This document shows, one piece after another, positions 9,272 through 18,393 of a DNA stretch of 30,541 nucleotides (position 1 is the stretch's first letter; each line of letters begins with the position of its first letter). The position numbers and the translations under genes are program-made. The notes beneath the pieces are model-generated. The model was not told where the DNA came from. It searched no databases and saw nothing but the letters and a program-made list of their open reading frames with translations. The stretch is from the IMG/VR virus record IMGVR_UViG_3300042298_002676, positions 1 to 30,541 of that record. One strand, given 5' to 3'. Source of the stretch: a virus.

Positions 9272-11928
9272 GGAAATACATCTCCCCCTATATAGACTCC
9301 TACACTTTTGGTTCTAGAAAAGCTGTTTCTGATTTAATAATTTCAGCAAAGAAAGATAAAAGGAGTTTAGGTAGCTTAGCTAAAAACCTATCTTCTATGT
9401 CAAATTTGAATAGTTATAATGGCCTTTATATCAGGCCTTATAATTTAGTTTCATTAGAAGCAATTATAGATTTCTTTAGAGATATAAATATTAAAACAAG
9501 ACAATATTTTGATTCTTTAAATACCGTTACGTATGCGATGAATAGTTACTCTAACGTAATGCATTCCGAAATAGCAAAGTTAGAAAAAAATATTCAAGAA
9601 CTACAGATTTATGCAGACAACTTTGCTTTTATATCTGGTGAGGATGATTTGTTTAATGGTTCATTTGTTGAAACATTTTCTGATGATACCAATTCCTATA
9701 TAAATGAAGGGCAACCTCTTGAATTAAAAGATAGGGATGGAAGTTCTTTTGACCAAAGCAAAATTTGTAAAGTAGATATAATTGCAGGGACTTTAAAAAA
9801 CGGAAAACCTTTTAGGAAACTAGATACAAACCCTATAGTTAAAAACTATATTAATAATTATTCTAATTACATTTCGACTTCGTCTTCTATAGAAGATATT
9901 TTTTCTGAAAAAGCTAACAAAGCTTGGAATGTTACCATCAAGTCACCTCGAATAATATCTGATTCTTTAGTTGGGCTACAGGATAAGATTGGTTATTCTT
10001 ACCCAGGAATTTCTGGGGCTCAAGCTTCTTTTACTATAGAGTTTTCAAAACCTGAAGAAATGAATTGTATAAGAATTTCTCCAAACATTGGAATTGATTT
10101 CCAGATTCTTCAAGTAATCATAAATAGCTCAAATGATTTGACATTAAATTCCAGTAGTTCAATAGGAAAAGTACTTGAATCTCCATTGTTAATTGATTCG
10201 ACAAAAGATATTTCGTTTAGTCACAGCACAGTAAGTTCTATAGAGTTCGTTATCAGCCAACCAACTTATAAAAAAATAGATAGAAGAGCTGCTGCAGCAG
10301 AAATGCAAGCACGTACGTTAAATGATTACATTAAAAGCATTAGAAATAAAAGAGTCAACAAGCATGATAAGCTGCAAGATCTAGTTTATTCTTATTTTAA
10401 CACCAGGAATGAAACATCTTACCTCAATACTAATAGCAAGTACATGCCTATTAACTACTCTTATAGATACCCATGTGACGACACTGAACCAATTTATGGT
10501 TCATTGTCTTCTTTCTTAGAAGGCAAAAAATCGTTTGTGCAAATGGATATGGAAAATAGATTTAACTCTGCGGATCAGTTAACTAATCTTGTAGAGTCTG
10601 TTGTATCTCACGTGTTAGGTGGCAAGTTTAGAATGTCACCTAGTGCGTACTTGTCGGTTAAGGGTGACGATGACCCTCTATCTATTTCTGATATACAGCA
10701 TAACGGCACGATGCATGTAGGAAGCCCTCAGGGCCCCCATGGAAAAGACGTGCAGGATCAAGAGCCACTTATGCACATGGCAGATAGATTTGATCTTAGC
10801 AGGTCTTCTTATTCTCTAGACAATATAGGATCTTATGAGTATGGTTTTTCTATAAAGTCTTTAAAGTTTGGTTTAATACAAAACGATATAGCCACGTCTG
10901 ATCAGATAAATTCTTCTAGTCAATCTTTGATGGGCAATGGGCTATCAAATAGCAAAGGCTATTACGTATCTAAGAAAATTAGTAGCGGTGGATTTATAAA
11001 TCAAGTAAAATTAAAGTCAGAATATTTTATTCCAAAAACTTTAAACCAGTTATTAGACTTAAAGCAAACTGCTTCGATTGAATTTTCCGTAACAACAAAA
11101 AATATTCCAATACAAGAATCCGATTGGATACCAATCCTTCCTTATGGCACAACAGATGTATCAGCTGAAGTGCTGTACCCAAACGTTGGCACTGGTCTTT
11201 GTACATTACGCTTTTTCGCAAAAGCAAATTCAATCAAATTGTATAAAAATGGCATACTATTATCTGATAACTCTTTTAGGGTTGTAGGTTCTGAAAACAT
11301 AAACAGTTTGCAAGTGATAACGCCAGATGCATCAAGCGTCTATGTTGTTAGTTATTCAGTAGACGCCTCTTTCAAGGACCCAAATTTAATAGATTTTTCT
11401 CAACTTTCTATAAATAATTTTTATGTGAGAAGCTATTCGGACCAGTATGGCCTAGGAGAAAAACTTTCTACACAGGGCGTTGAGAATAGAGCCATTCTTT
11501 CATCTGATCCATACATAGATTATTCAAAGTTTAATGGGTATGTATACTCAGCAACTTCGGGAACAATAGGTTACGACCCAAGCTCTAACTACTCAGAGTA
11601 TAGTCCAATAAGTGTTATACTAGAAGATGGAACACCGGCTATCAATTTAACTAATTATCTTTCTAATAAATATATTAAGTATTCTAACCCATCTGATAGC
11701 CAAACCCAAACTTACTTTATACAAACAGGAAAAACACTTGCCTTCTCTAAAAAAACTACCAACTTTAAAGCCTATTACGACTACATGCCTGAATCCCTTA
11801 GGTACAAGGTAGTTATAAGAACACTTGATCCCGCAACGCCAAACAGTGCGTTCGTGGATAACTTAATATTAAAATTCCAAATGAAAAATACAGATCAATT
11901 TGTTAATAAACTATTAAAGGTAATATAA
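9268..11928 (+). CDS. Baseplate/tail protein, paralogue family member 1
   Basis: An 886-residue protein starting at ATG 9268, which overlaps the previous stop (ATGA). Residues 1-120 are mostly helical, ending in 'EIAKLEKNIQELQIYADN'. A beta domain follows, opening with 'LFNGSFVETFSDDT' and containing 'MNCIRISPNIGIDFQILQV', a pattern typical of discoidin-like beta-sandwiches. Later 'IEFSVTTKNIPIQESDWIPI' matches equivalent segments in the proteins starting at 12102 and 14438. The C-terminal strands ('YKVVIRTLDPATPNSAFVDN') align with their ends too. One Ala-Thr-Pro lies near nt 11832. I infer a tail or baseplate component, possibly carbohydrate-binding; the exact role is unknown. Confidence 0.72.
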   Translation: MRKYISPYIDSYTFGSRKAVSDLIISAKKDKRSLGSLAKNLSSMSNLNSYNGLYIRPYNLVSLEAIIDFFRDINIKTRQYFDSLNTVTYAMNSYSNVMHSEIAKLEKNIQELQIYADNFAFISGEDDLFNGSFVETFSDDTNSYINEGQPLELKDRDGSSFDQSKICKVDIIAGTLKNGKPFRKLDTNPIVKNYINNYSNYISTSSSIEDIFSEKANKAWNVTIKSPRIISDSLVGLQDKIGYSYPGISGAQASFTIEFSKPEEMNCIRISPNIGIDFQILQVIINSSNDLTLNSSSSIGKVLESPLLIDSTKDISFSHSTVSSIEFVISQPTYKKIDRRAAAAEMQARTLNDYIKSIRNKRVNKHDKLQDLVYSYFNTRNETSYLNTNSKYMPINYSYRYPCDDTEPIYGSLSSFLEGKKSFVQMDMENRFNSADQLTNLVESVVSHVLGGKFRMSPSAYLSVKGDDDPLSISDIQHNGTMHVGSPQGPHGKDVQDQEPLMHMADRFDLSRSSYSLDNIGSYEYGFSIKSLKFGLIQNDIATSDQINSSSQSLMGNGLSNSKGYYVSKKISSGGFINQVKLKSEYFIPKTLNQLLDLKQTASIEFSVTTKNIPIQESDWIPILPYGTTDVSAEVLYPNVGTGLCTLRFFAKANSIKLYKNGILLSDNSFRVVGSENINSLQVITPDASSVYVVSYSVDASFKDPNLIDFSQLSINNFYVRSYSDQYGLGEKLSTQGVENRAILSSDPYIDYSKFNGYVYSATSGTIGYDPSSNYSEYSPISVILEDGTPAINLTNYLSNKYIKYSNPSDSQTQTYFIQTGKTLAFSKKTTNFKAYYDYMPESLRYKVVIRTLDPATPNSAFVDNLILKFQMKNTDQFVNKLLKVI

Positions 11929-11929
11929 A

Positions 11930-12151
11930 ATGGCACAATTCTCTCCAAACACAGTAGGCTATGACAACGCTGTATATAAAATATCAGGTTTTTTTGATAA
12001 GTACTATAATTCAGGTTTTAAAACTCATGAAGAATTCTTAAAAGAATACCAAATACTCTTGCAGTCTGTTTCTGGTTCAGCTGGAAATGTTATGACTAAC
12101 TATGAGCCTGTCACAAAACGGACAACCACCAAGGTCTGCGCATTTAAATAA
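11930..12151 (+). CDS. Short ORF, possible N-terminal part of the following gene
   Basis: A 73-residue frame starting at ATG 11930, one base after the previous stop. 'YDNAVYKISGFFDKYYNSGF' is helical and resembles in style the N-terminal helices of the sibling proteins starting at 9268 and 14438. It ends 50 bases inside the next open frame. The last residues after about nt 12117 look unnatural for such a domain, whereas the next frame continues a plausible helical N-terminus. Removing one A from the AAAA run at about 12115-12118 joins both frames into a single protein with the length expected from the siblings. So this is either a small gene, the first part of a frameshifted product, or a frame broken by mutation or sequencing error. 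Confidence 0.5.
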   Translation: MAQFSPNTVGYDNAVYKISGFFDKYYNSGFKTHEEFLKEYQILLQSVSGSAGNVMTNYEPVTKRTTTKVCAFK

Positions 12152-14441
12152 GTACGCAACTGATATAAGCGCAGACTCAGCTGTAGTAGCAAAACAAATA
12201 GACTACTTGTCATCAAAAACTATATCTACTTTTAATTTATTTTCTTCAGAAATAGAAAAAGAATCAAACTTTCTTGAAAGAATAAATTCAAAAATCAAAG
12301 TTCTTCAACTATATTCTAAGAGTTCAAGCGAAGACATATATTACTACGGCGATTCTTTTGACAACTTTGATAACATAGATACATCAGCTAAGTATGATCT
12401 TCCATTAGCTTCTACCGTAGATGGTTTTTTGAGCTTGCCTGTTGTCGATAGCGCAGTGTGGTCTATAGACTCAGTAGACATATTAGACAAAGACGAGAAC
12501 GGGAATAAACTTTCTAATGGGTTTTTGGGCAACAGCCACATGGCTATCCAGGATACTACCATCACAACACAGGCTCTTGCAAACACTGCTGCTTCATATA
12601 AGTACCTTTTTGAAGGCGGTAAGTCGCTTAACAATGTAGCCTATGCATACAGGGACAAAAATCCTGATACATATTTTGAATATGAAAAACTAAAAGTTAC
12701 CAACCCAAGAGGTGCCAGCCAAGACTATGAGTTTCAATATAAAAATAAAATAAACAATCAAAATTTGATTTATCAATGGAATAACTCTGATGATAGTCCT
12801 TTGAAACTGGTACTTCAAATATCTAAAAGAGGTTCTGCTCCAGCAAATAGTCTTTCTATAACGCCATTTTTTGGGTATGACGAAATAAATATTACTCCAA
12901 TTAAGATAATATCTATAATAGTAGAGACAATTGATCCAGGCTTTGAACCAAAACAAGAGATACTTAGCTCGCCAATCACCGTAGGGCCTACAGCTATACC
13001 AACATCCGTAACCGATTCTAATAACTTTTTCTTTAAAAAAGCTGTCATTAAATTTGCAGAAAGAAATGTCTCGAAAGTAACTGTTACAATTGAACAGAGC
13101 TCTTCTGCTGGCGTCAACATCAAGCATGCCTATTGGACAGTTGCTTCAGTCAATGCAAACTATGAATTTTCTGCAACAGATTATGTATCGTTTGGTGCAG
13201 ATAACAAGCCTGTTCCAGAAGGTATTTGGTCAAGTTCTTCAAGGTTTAATCCAAGCTTGATATACAATAGATCAACTATATCAAGTATAACTGGCGTAGA
13301 GTCATCGCTTGACAGGTTGATACCAAGCATATCAAACCCAACAGAAATAACTGGTGGGTCAGATCTATCTAGAAGAGTGACTATTAGCGGTGTGCAGGAT
13401 GTCCCGGTCACTTATTATGTTATGAAAGTTTTTGATAAAAAGAAAAACAAATATGTTTACGTTGAGGGCCTTAAACCTTTTTCAACTCAGGCTGAATACG
13501 ATAATGAACTTAGGCAAGTTCCTTCAGGTTCAACTCCATTTATCAATTGGTGGCCCGCAACTAACGAAATACTAGGATATGATACGCCAGCTAACGCTGG
13601 TTCATCTGGGGCTGCCAAAGCTTTTTATAGTTCAACCAATATTAATGATCCAAAGTATGATGCAATCTTAAGGCCATTTTTTGCAAACCCAAATTATATA
13701 CCAGCAACACCAGGATACGGTGTTGCCCCAGATGTATATGAATGGTGGGCTTTAAAATACAAGCTTACTGGTGTAGAAAAAAATTCAGGTTTTAAGGGAA
13801 CCGCCACTCCATCTTACTACCTGGGGCAAAGATACACCATTACAGAAAACGAAGCCAATGTAGGAGAATTAATTAAAGCAGAACAATCCCAAAAAATAAC
13901 AAAACCAAAAGTCCGATACAATATAAACTTAAATAAAAATTACGAGATTATTAGGGATGGCGCTAGTATAAATGACCAAACAGTCGCAGCTAAAAGATGG
14001 TCTATAGGGTTAAGGGATATATCGGTAGGCAATGAATTGTATAATACCTCGGCAGAAATAATTTCCAAACCTTTTAATTTCCCATACCCAGTAGAATACT
14101 TGATGCTGTACTCTGACTACACCATCCCAGTTGCTGAAATGGCAAATGAGTTTTCAGAACAAACTGAATTTATAAGTTACTATATTTCAGTAGAAGGCAA
14201 AGACGGCCCCTGGCTGCCGATATCTCCTGTTGAAAATCCATTTAATTCAAATGTACCAGAGATATATTCGTTCAGCAAAAATGTTTCAAGTGAATTGAGA
14301 ATACCTGGAATAGCTTATATAGATACTACTTCAGAGATAAACTCAGTAAGAGTAAGAATAAAAATTAGAAAACCAAATGTATTGAACGGCACACCGCTTA
14401 TAAATTACTACCAATTAGCAGCAAAGGTAAAGAGAGCATGA
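12102..14441 (+). CDS. Baseplate/tail protein, paralogue family member 2
   Basis: A 779-residue frame if started at ATG 12102, which has no convincing ribosome site. It overlaps the previous 73-residue frame by 50 bases in the +1 frame, so the true N-terminus may come from that frame. The body matches its neighbours: helices ending 'ERINSKIKVLQLYSKS', then 'GDSFDNFDNIDTSAKYD', a beta-sandwich, then 'FISYYISVEGKDGPWLPISP', and a C-terminus 'VRVRIKIRKPNVLNGTPLIN'. Ala-Thr-Pro followed by an aromatic occurs near nt 13701 (ATPGY) and 13804 (ATPSY). A role in the tail or baseplate is inferred from family and position. Confidence 0.7.
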   Translation: MSLSQNGQPPRSAHLNKYATDISADSAVVAKQIDYLSSKTISTFNLFSSEIEKESNFLERINSKIKVLQLYSKSSSEDIYYYGDSFDNFDNIDTSAKYDLPLASTVDGFLSLPVVDSAVWSIDSVDILDKDENGNKLSNGFLGNSHMAIQDTTITTQALANTAASYKYLFEGGKSLNNVAYAYRDKNPDTYFEYEKLKVTNPRGASQDYEFQYKNKINNQNLIYQWNNSDDSPLKLVLQISKRGSAPANSLSITPFFGYDEINITPIKIISIIVETIDPGFEPKQEILSSPITVGPTAIPTSVTDSNNFFFKKAVIKFAERNVSKVTVTIEQSSSAGVNIKHAYWTVASVNANYEFSATDYVSFGADNKPVPEGIWSSSSRFNPSLIYNRSTISSITGVESSLDRLIPSISNPTEITGGSDLSRRVTISGVQDVPVTYYVMKVFDKKKNKYVYVEGLKPFSTQAEYDNELRQVPSGSTPFINWWPATNEILGYDTPANAGSSGAAKAFYSSTNINDPKYDAILRPFFANPNYIPATPGYGVAPDVYEWWALKYKLTGVEKNSGFKGTATPSYYLGQRYTITENEANVGELIKAEQSQKITKPKVRYNINLNKNYEIIRDGASINDQTVAAKRWSIGLRDISVGNELYNTSAEIISKPFNFPYPVEYLMLYSDYTIPVAEMANEFSEQTEFISYYISVEGKDGPWLPISPVENPFNSNVPEIYSFSKNVSSELRIPGIAYIDTTSEINSVRVRIKIRKPNVLNGTPLINYYQLAAKVKRA

Positions 14442-16660
14442 TAGAGGACATACAAAAAGCTAGGTTTTTAAAAAACCTCTATAAATTAAATTATTCTTAT
14501 GGAAAACTTCTTGATGAAAATTCATTAAAGAAAGCATACTCTGAGTACTTTAGAGCAAACTCGCCTGGTGCCCCTATTGAAATTAACCCAGAGATCTTAA
14601 GATCACAAAACGTAACAAACGTAGATGATTTTAATTCGATGATGTTAAAAACAATATTTAATATGGACATACTCTACGATGCAAGTCATGAAGCAGTAGA
14701 AGATATGTTCCAGACCGTAACATCGATCAATAACAGGATAGATAACCTAAGATCTAAAAGAGCTACTTTAGAGAAAAAAATTGATGATTTAATATTTAAT
14801 ATAACAAATTCAGATGGTTTCTATGCGTCCTTTACCGAAGAATTTACAGACATAACCTGTATAGACACAAAACTATCATCAGTATACTATGACAAAGAAT
14901 CTCGTAGCTTAACTCTATCAAGCGTAGAATCTGGATCATTTAATAGACCTGGCAACCAAGGTAGCACAGCTGCTGCGGTATCTTACACCGTATATGAAAA
15001 TGGAACTTCTTCAGTAACAGCAAGAGATATCGGTGCACATTCTACAAACATTTTTGATGGTTTAAACGATACAAGTTGGAGTTATACCCATAGGTCTACT
15101 CAGCCAGCTATAGTATCCATGCAGCTAGATATAACTCCAATGTCTGGAGAAATTATATCAAAAGTTTTTGGAAGGTTATCTTCAGATAAGCCGGTAAAAG
15201 TTTTAGCTCATATATCTGGGGCGACAAATCAATCAAGTGAGCCACTGGTCTATTCTGGTCAATCAGAAAAAGACTTTGATAATTTTGTTTTTAATTTCGA
15301 AAGTACTTCGCCAACTTTAGTAAGTCTTTTTTTAATAAAGAATGAACCAGATAGAGTTACAACTTCTAACTCAGGAGCTTCTTACGAATATGATTTTACT
15401 ATAAGAGATATAGTATTCTCTGGTCCATATTACGAAACATACGGTTCATACGTTTCTAACCCTATATCTTTAAACTCTATAGATAATACAAAAAATATAA
15501 TAGATGGGGTATCGATAGACCTCATTAGCCAAAACACTAGCGTTAATGCGATAGACCTTTTTGTAGCAAAAAATGTCGAAAATGCTTCAAGCATAAACGA
15601 CTACGCTTGGATACCAATCTCTGCACAAAATACTTTGAATAAAACTAACCCAGACGTAGTAGACTTCCAGGGTTCTAATCTTGTTTATTCTACTATTGTA
15701 GAATCATCATCAGAGTCCACCAGTTCGGACACTTTAAAGTATTTTTCTACTCAACCATTTACAAACATACCAGGACTTGAGGGTATATCAATTTACAAAG
15801 TTGCAAAACTTAACCCGCAAATACAATATTCTGAACCAATAATCTTAGAAGGGTACAATAAGTTTTCTTGGTATAGGACAAGTTACAAGCAAAATTTATC
15901 TAAGTCTTTATCAAGATGGAAGAATGAAATAATTCCAGACCTAGAGTCGAACAACGTTATAGCCTCTACGGAAGATATGTCTTCTTCTCCTATATTTTGG
16001 ACTGCGCCCAACTTAAATGATGGCGGAAGTGTTCTTATAAGTTTTGAGATTTTAGTTTCTTCCGATGTAAAAATTAATAAAACAATACTAAAGAACGATG
16101 ATAACTCAGCTCTTTGGGATATGTCAGTTTACGTAAACGGGGTGCTTGTAAGGAACGTACTGCCTGGCCAATACTCCGACGAGATAGAGTTAAATCTAAA
16201 ATCAGGAAAGAACAGTATAGCGATAGCAATCGATGCTGCGCCTAGGGTTACCTCTGGTTCAACTGGTGGGCTATACGGATCGATGACGCTGTTGCAGGGA
16301 TCTAGAATAACTGACTACGGTATGGTATATCAAAACTATCTATCCTTGATCAACCCAGAGCTATTCAAGAACAACAACAATACGATCAATGCATCTTTTG
16401 CAATAAAGAAGATAGATACAATTGACTATGTTATATCTAATAAAAAAATAACTCCAGGGTCTAGAATGTATTATTATGTCAACAACTCAAACAACGATGT
16501 TTCCTCAATTAGAATAAGGGCAGACTTTAGTAGGCCAATTGGTGATCCAAAATCTACACCAGCGATTACATCCTATAAGGTTAAGTTTAAGAGATCAGAC
16601 AACGTAAAAGACGCTGCAAGAAAAACAGCTACTGACATCTTAAGAGGAAGGTCGAGTTAA
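14438..16660 (+). CDS. Baseplate/tail protein, paralogue family member 3
   Basis: A 740-residue protein starting at ATG 14438, overlapping the previous stop by four bases. Residues about 1-125 are helical, with a coiled coil 'RIDNLRSKRATLEKKIDDLI'. 'GFYASFTEEFTDITCIDTKL' matches the 'SF..eF.d' opening of the beta domain in the siblings. 'IFDGLNDTSWSY' is typical of a discoidin/F5-8C-like sandwich. 'IDLFVAKNVENASS' followed by 'YAWIPISAQ' matches the 'WIPI' segment, and the C-terminus 'IRIRADFSRPIGDPKSTPAI' matches the shared ending. Probable tail or baseplate component, perhaps with a sugar-binding face. Confidence 0.72.
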   Translation: MIEDIQKARFLKNLYKLNYSYGKLLDENSLKKAYSEYFRANSPGAPIEINPEILRSQNVTNVDDFNSMMLKTIFNMDILYDASHEAVEDMFQTVTSINNRIDNLRSKRATLEKKIDDLIFNITNSDGFYASFTEEFTDITCIDTKLSSVYYDKESRSLTLSSVESGSFNRPGNQGSTAAAVSYTVYENGTSSVTARDIGAHSTNIFDGLNDTSWSYTHRSTQPAIVSMQLDITPMSGEIISKVFGRLSSDKPVKVLAHISGATNQSSEPLVYSGQSEKDFDNFVFNFESTSPTLVSLFLIKNEPDRVTTSNSGASYEYDFTIRDIVFSGPYYETYGSYVSNPISLNSIDNTKNIIDGVSIDLISQNTSVNAIDLFVAKNVENASSINDYAWIPISAQNTLNKTNPDVVDFQGSNLVYSTIVESSSESTSSDTLKYFSTQPFTNIPGLEGISIYKVAKLNPQIQYSEPIILEGYNKFSWYRTSYKQNLSKSLSRWKNEIIPDLESNNVIASTEDMSSSPIFWTAPNLNDGGSVLISFEILVSSDVKINKTILKNDDNSALWDMSVYVNGVLVRNVLPGQYSDEIELNLKSGKNSIAIAIDAAPRVTSGSTGGLYGSMTLLQGSRITDYGMVYQNYLSLINPELFKNNNNTINASFAIKKIDTIDYVISNKKITPGSRMYYYVNNSNNDVSSIRIRADFSRPIGDPKSTPAITSYKVKFKRSDNVKDAARKTATDILRGRSS

Positions 16661-16667
16661 GTATTTT

Positions 16668-17066
16668 ATGAAAAATTATTTTTATAATGAGTTTGATAAA
16701 AGCCAAAATATATTTCAACCGATCTTGCAAAGATCAAGGCAAATATACAGAGGACATAGAGAATCTGGTAAGATAAACTTAGAGCAAGATCAGTTCAAGA
16801 TGGACGTGTCTCGATTAGAAGCCAGGATACAGGGAGCTTCATCACTCCTGAGGGTTATGTCGGAAGTTGGCTATCATCATAACTCTGCTACCCCTTTAAC
16901 TAATGCAGCAACTCCATTCTTTAATGCGCAATACAGAATTTTTGGGCAAGGCGCAACACCTTCCTCAGCAGAACAAACGGTTTTTACAGAAGATATATTA
17001 GAATTAAGTAGTACTTTAAATAGAATTCTAAATAAGATAAAAGCCCTAGAAAATCAGGAGAAATAA
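16668..17066 (+). CDS. Small helical structural protein with three Ala-Thr-Pro motifs
   Basis: A 132-residue protein. Residues about 40-65 and 105-132 are predicted helices ('MDVSRLEARIQGASSLLRVM' and 'LSSTLNRILNKIKALENQEK'). The loop between them holds three Ala-Thr-Pro tripeptides (nt about 16888, 16909 and 16951), in contexts NSATPL, NAATPF and QGATPS. Outside the loop it resembles the helical N-terminal regions of the neighbouring baseplate-like proteins, so it may be a truncated or specialised sibling or an adaptor. Its stop codon is immediately followed by the next start. I do not recognise a named family. The clustered motifs make it a compact test case for the glycosylation idea. Confidence 0.68.
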   Translation: MKNYFYNEFDKSQNIFQPILQRSRQIYRGHRESGKINLEQDQFKMDVSRLEARIQGASSLLRVMSEVGYHHNSATPLTNAATPFFNAQYRIFGQGATPSSAEQTVFTEDILELSSTLNRILNKIKALENQEK

Positions 17067-18335
17067 ATGTCAGAAGAAATATACACCCAAAAGAGAACTA
17101 ACCAATATGGTGGTAATTACTCATCAGCAGACTATAACAAAAGGGTTGAAGAAAATTATCAAGACTTAGTTTCTTTGTACAATAAGTACAACATAATAGA
17201 CACCAAGATTGAGTCAAGCTTTAATAGGATCATAACCGATCATATTTTCTTGTCCCAAGCAGTCAAAGATGTTTCTGACAGATTAAAGGCTTTAGAGGCT
17301 AATGAAAAAATGATAACGCTTCATTCATTTAGTCAAATTGATAATGGAAGATTCTCTGGCACAGATTTGGCAATAGGTATATCTGAGCAATTGTCGTTTA
17401 ATTCTATCTATAACTTTGTGACGCTCCCGCTTATTTCTGGGCCTTCTATTTCAATTATGAAAACATATAATACATTAGGCGAACAAGTTATGCCTAACTA
17501 TATTAACCTTCGAGTATCCCCAATTAACTCTTTGGACGCCCCAGGTGCAAAAATTGATACCACTCCACCTTACTACGCTTTGTATGATAGAGCTGATAGG
17601 GTTTGGAAAAGATCGATTATCTCCGATACCCAGTCCGATACTGGAGCCCTTACGTATCTTTACATTAAAGTTCCAAACGCATCTTCGAATTTAAAAATTA
17701 ACAACTTAAGGTTTAGCCCTTACCCGGTTAACTCAGTAGATATACTATCTGTTGAGTATACGCAGACCGCTAATCCATCTTTAACTTCAGGTGATTCTTG
17801 GAGAGCATTAAATGTTAATGGTCTTTATAATAATGATCCCGATGCAGTAGGGTACGTAGCCCCTGGTGGTTGGAGTAACAATCAGGTTTCCGACGCAATA
17901 ATGAACTCTGGACCTCTTTACTTTAATTGCACTATAACCAAGACCGACAATAAGCCAATAACTGGCTTTAGAATCCAAATGAGACAAAGAAATTATATAA
18001 AAGAAAATGGTAAATTTATTTACACCTATGGCCTGTCTGACTTAGACATTAGAGCAGACAAGTACATGCCACAGGGCAAAATGTTCATTAAGTTTGTTGC
18101 TCCTAAGGACACGTTGATTTTTAATGTTACGGGTGTAACGCCAAAGATATACAATGTTCCGCTTAGCTTAACGCAACTTGCCTTCAGCTCAAAAGTATAT
18201 TATCCAACTGCAGGTGGAGGCTACAGCCAAACCCCACAGGGGGGCTCTGCTTTGATTTGGCTGGAAATAACGATGAACGAATTAGACGATGGTACGATTC
18301 CTATCCTGTCTGATATTATGATTAAATACAGTTAA
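17067..18335 (+). CDS. Baseplate/tail protein, paralogue family member 4 (short)
   Basis: A 422-residue protein with ATG 17067 behind a good AGGAG site (about 17056-17060). Residues about 25-90 are helical, with a coiled coil ending 'VKDVSDRLKALEANEKM'. Then 'HSFSQIDNGRFSGTDLAIG' parallels the beta-domain opening of the proteins starting at 9268, 12102 and 14438. The C-terminus 'LDIRADKYMPQGKMF' and 'DGTIPILSDIMIKYS' echoes their final strands. It is about half their size, lacking one of the middle domains. It is the last gene of the structural run, followed by a 58-base gap with a promoter-like box. Confidence 0.7.
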   Translation: MSEEIYTQKRTNQYGGNYSSADYNKRVEENYQDLVSLYNKYNIIDTKIESSFNRIITDHIFLSQAVKDVSDRLKALEANEKMITLHSFSQIDNGRFSGTDLAIGISEQLSFNSIYNFVTLPLISGPSISIMKTYNTLGEQVMPNYINLRVSPINSLDAPGAKIDTTPPYYALYDRADRVWKRSIISDTQSDTGALTYLYIKVPNASSNLKINNLRFSPYPVNSVDILSVEYTQTANPSLTSGDSWRALNVNGLYNNDPDAVGYVAPGGWSNNQVSDAIMNSGPLYFNCTITKTDNKPITGFRIQMRQRNYIKENGKFIYTYGLSDLDIRADKYMPQGKMFIKFVAPKDTLIFNVTGVTPKIYNVPLSLTQLAFSSKVYYPTAGGGYSQTPQGGSALIWLEITMNELDDGTIPILSDIMIKYS

Positions 18336-18356
18336 TCTACGTCAGGCTAGTTACTA

Positions 18357-18387
18357 TATAATACATATCAAATAATTTTAAAAGGAG
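18357..18387 (+). promoter_or_regulatory. -10 box and strong ribosome site before repeat-protein gene
   Basis: TATAAT is exact at 18357-18362 in the 58-base gap. No good -35 hexamer stands 16-18 bases upstream, so a sigma-70 promoter is only partly supported. AAGGAG at 18382-18387 lies six bases before ATG 18394 and is the best ribosome site in the window. Together they suggest the next gene is separately and strongly expressed. Confidence 0.5.
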
Positions 18388-18393
18388 TTTTAA

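Noticed and set aside
12690-13127. 145-residue open frame on the minus strand
   Set aside because: It lies wholly antisense to a well-supported structural gene, is rich in Tyr/Ile/Trp as expected from reversed AT-rich codons, and has no ribosome site or recognisable domain.
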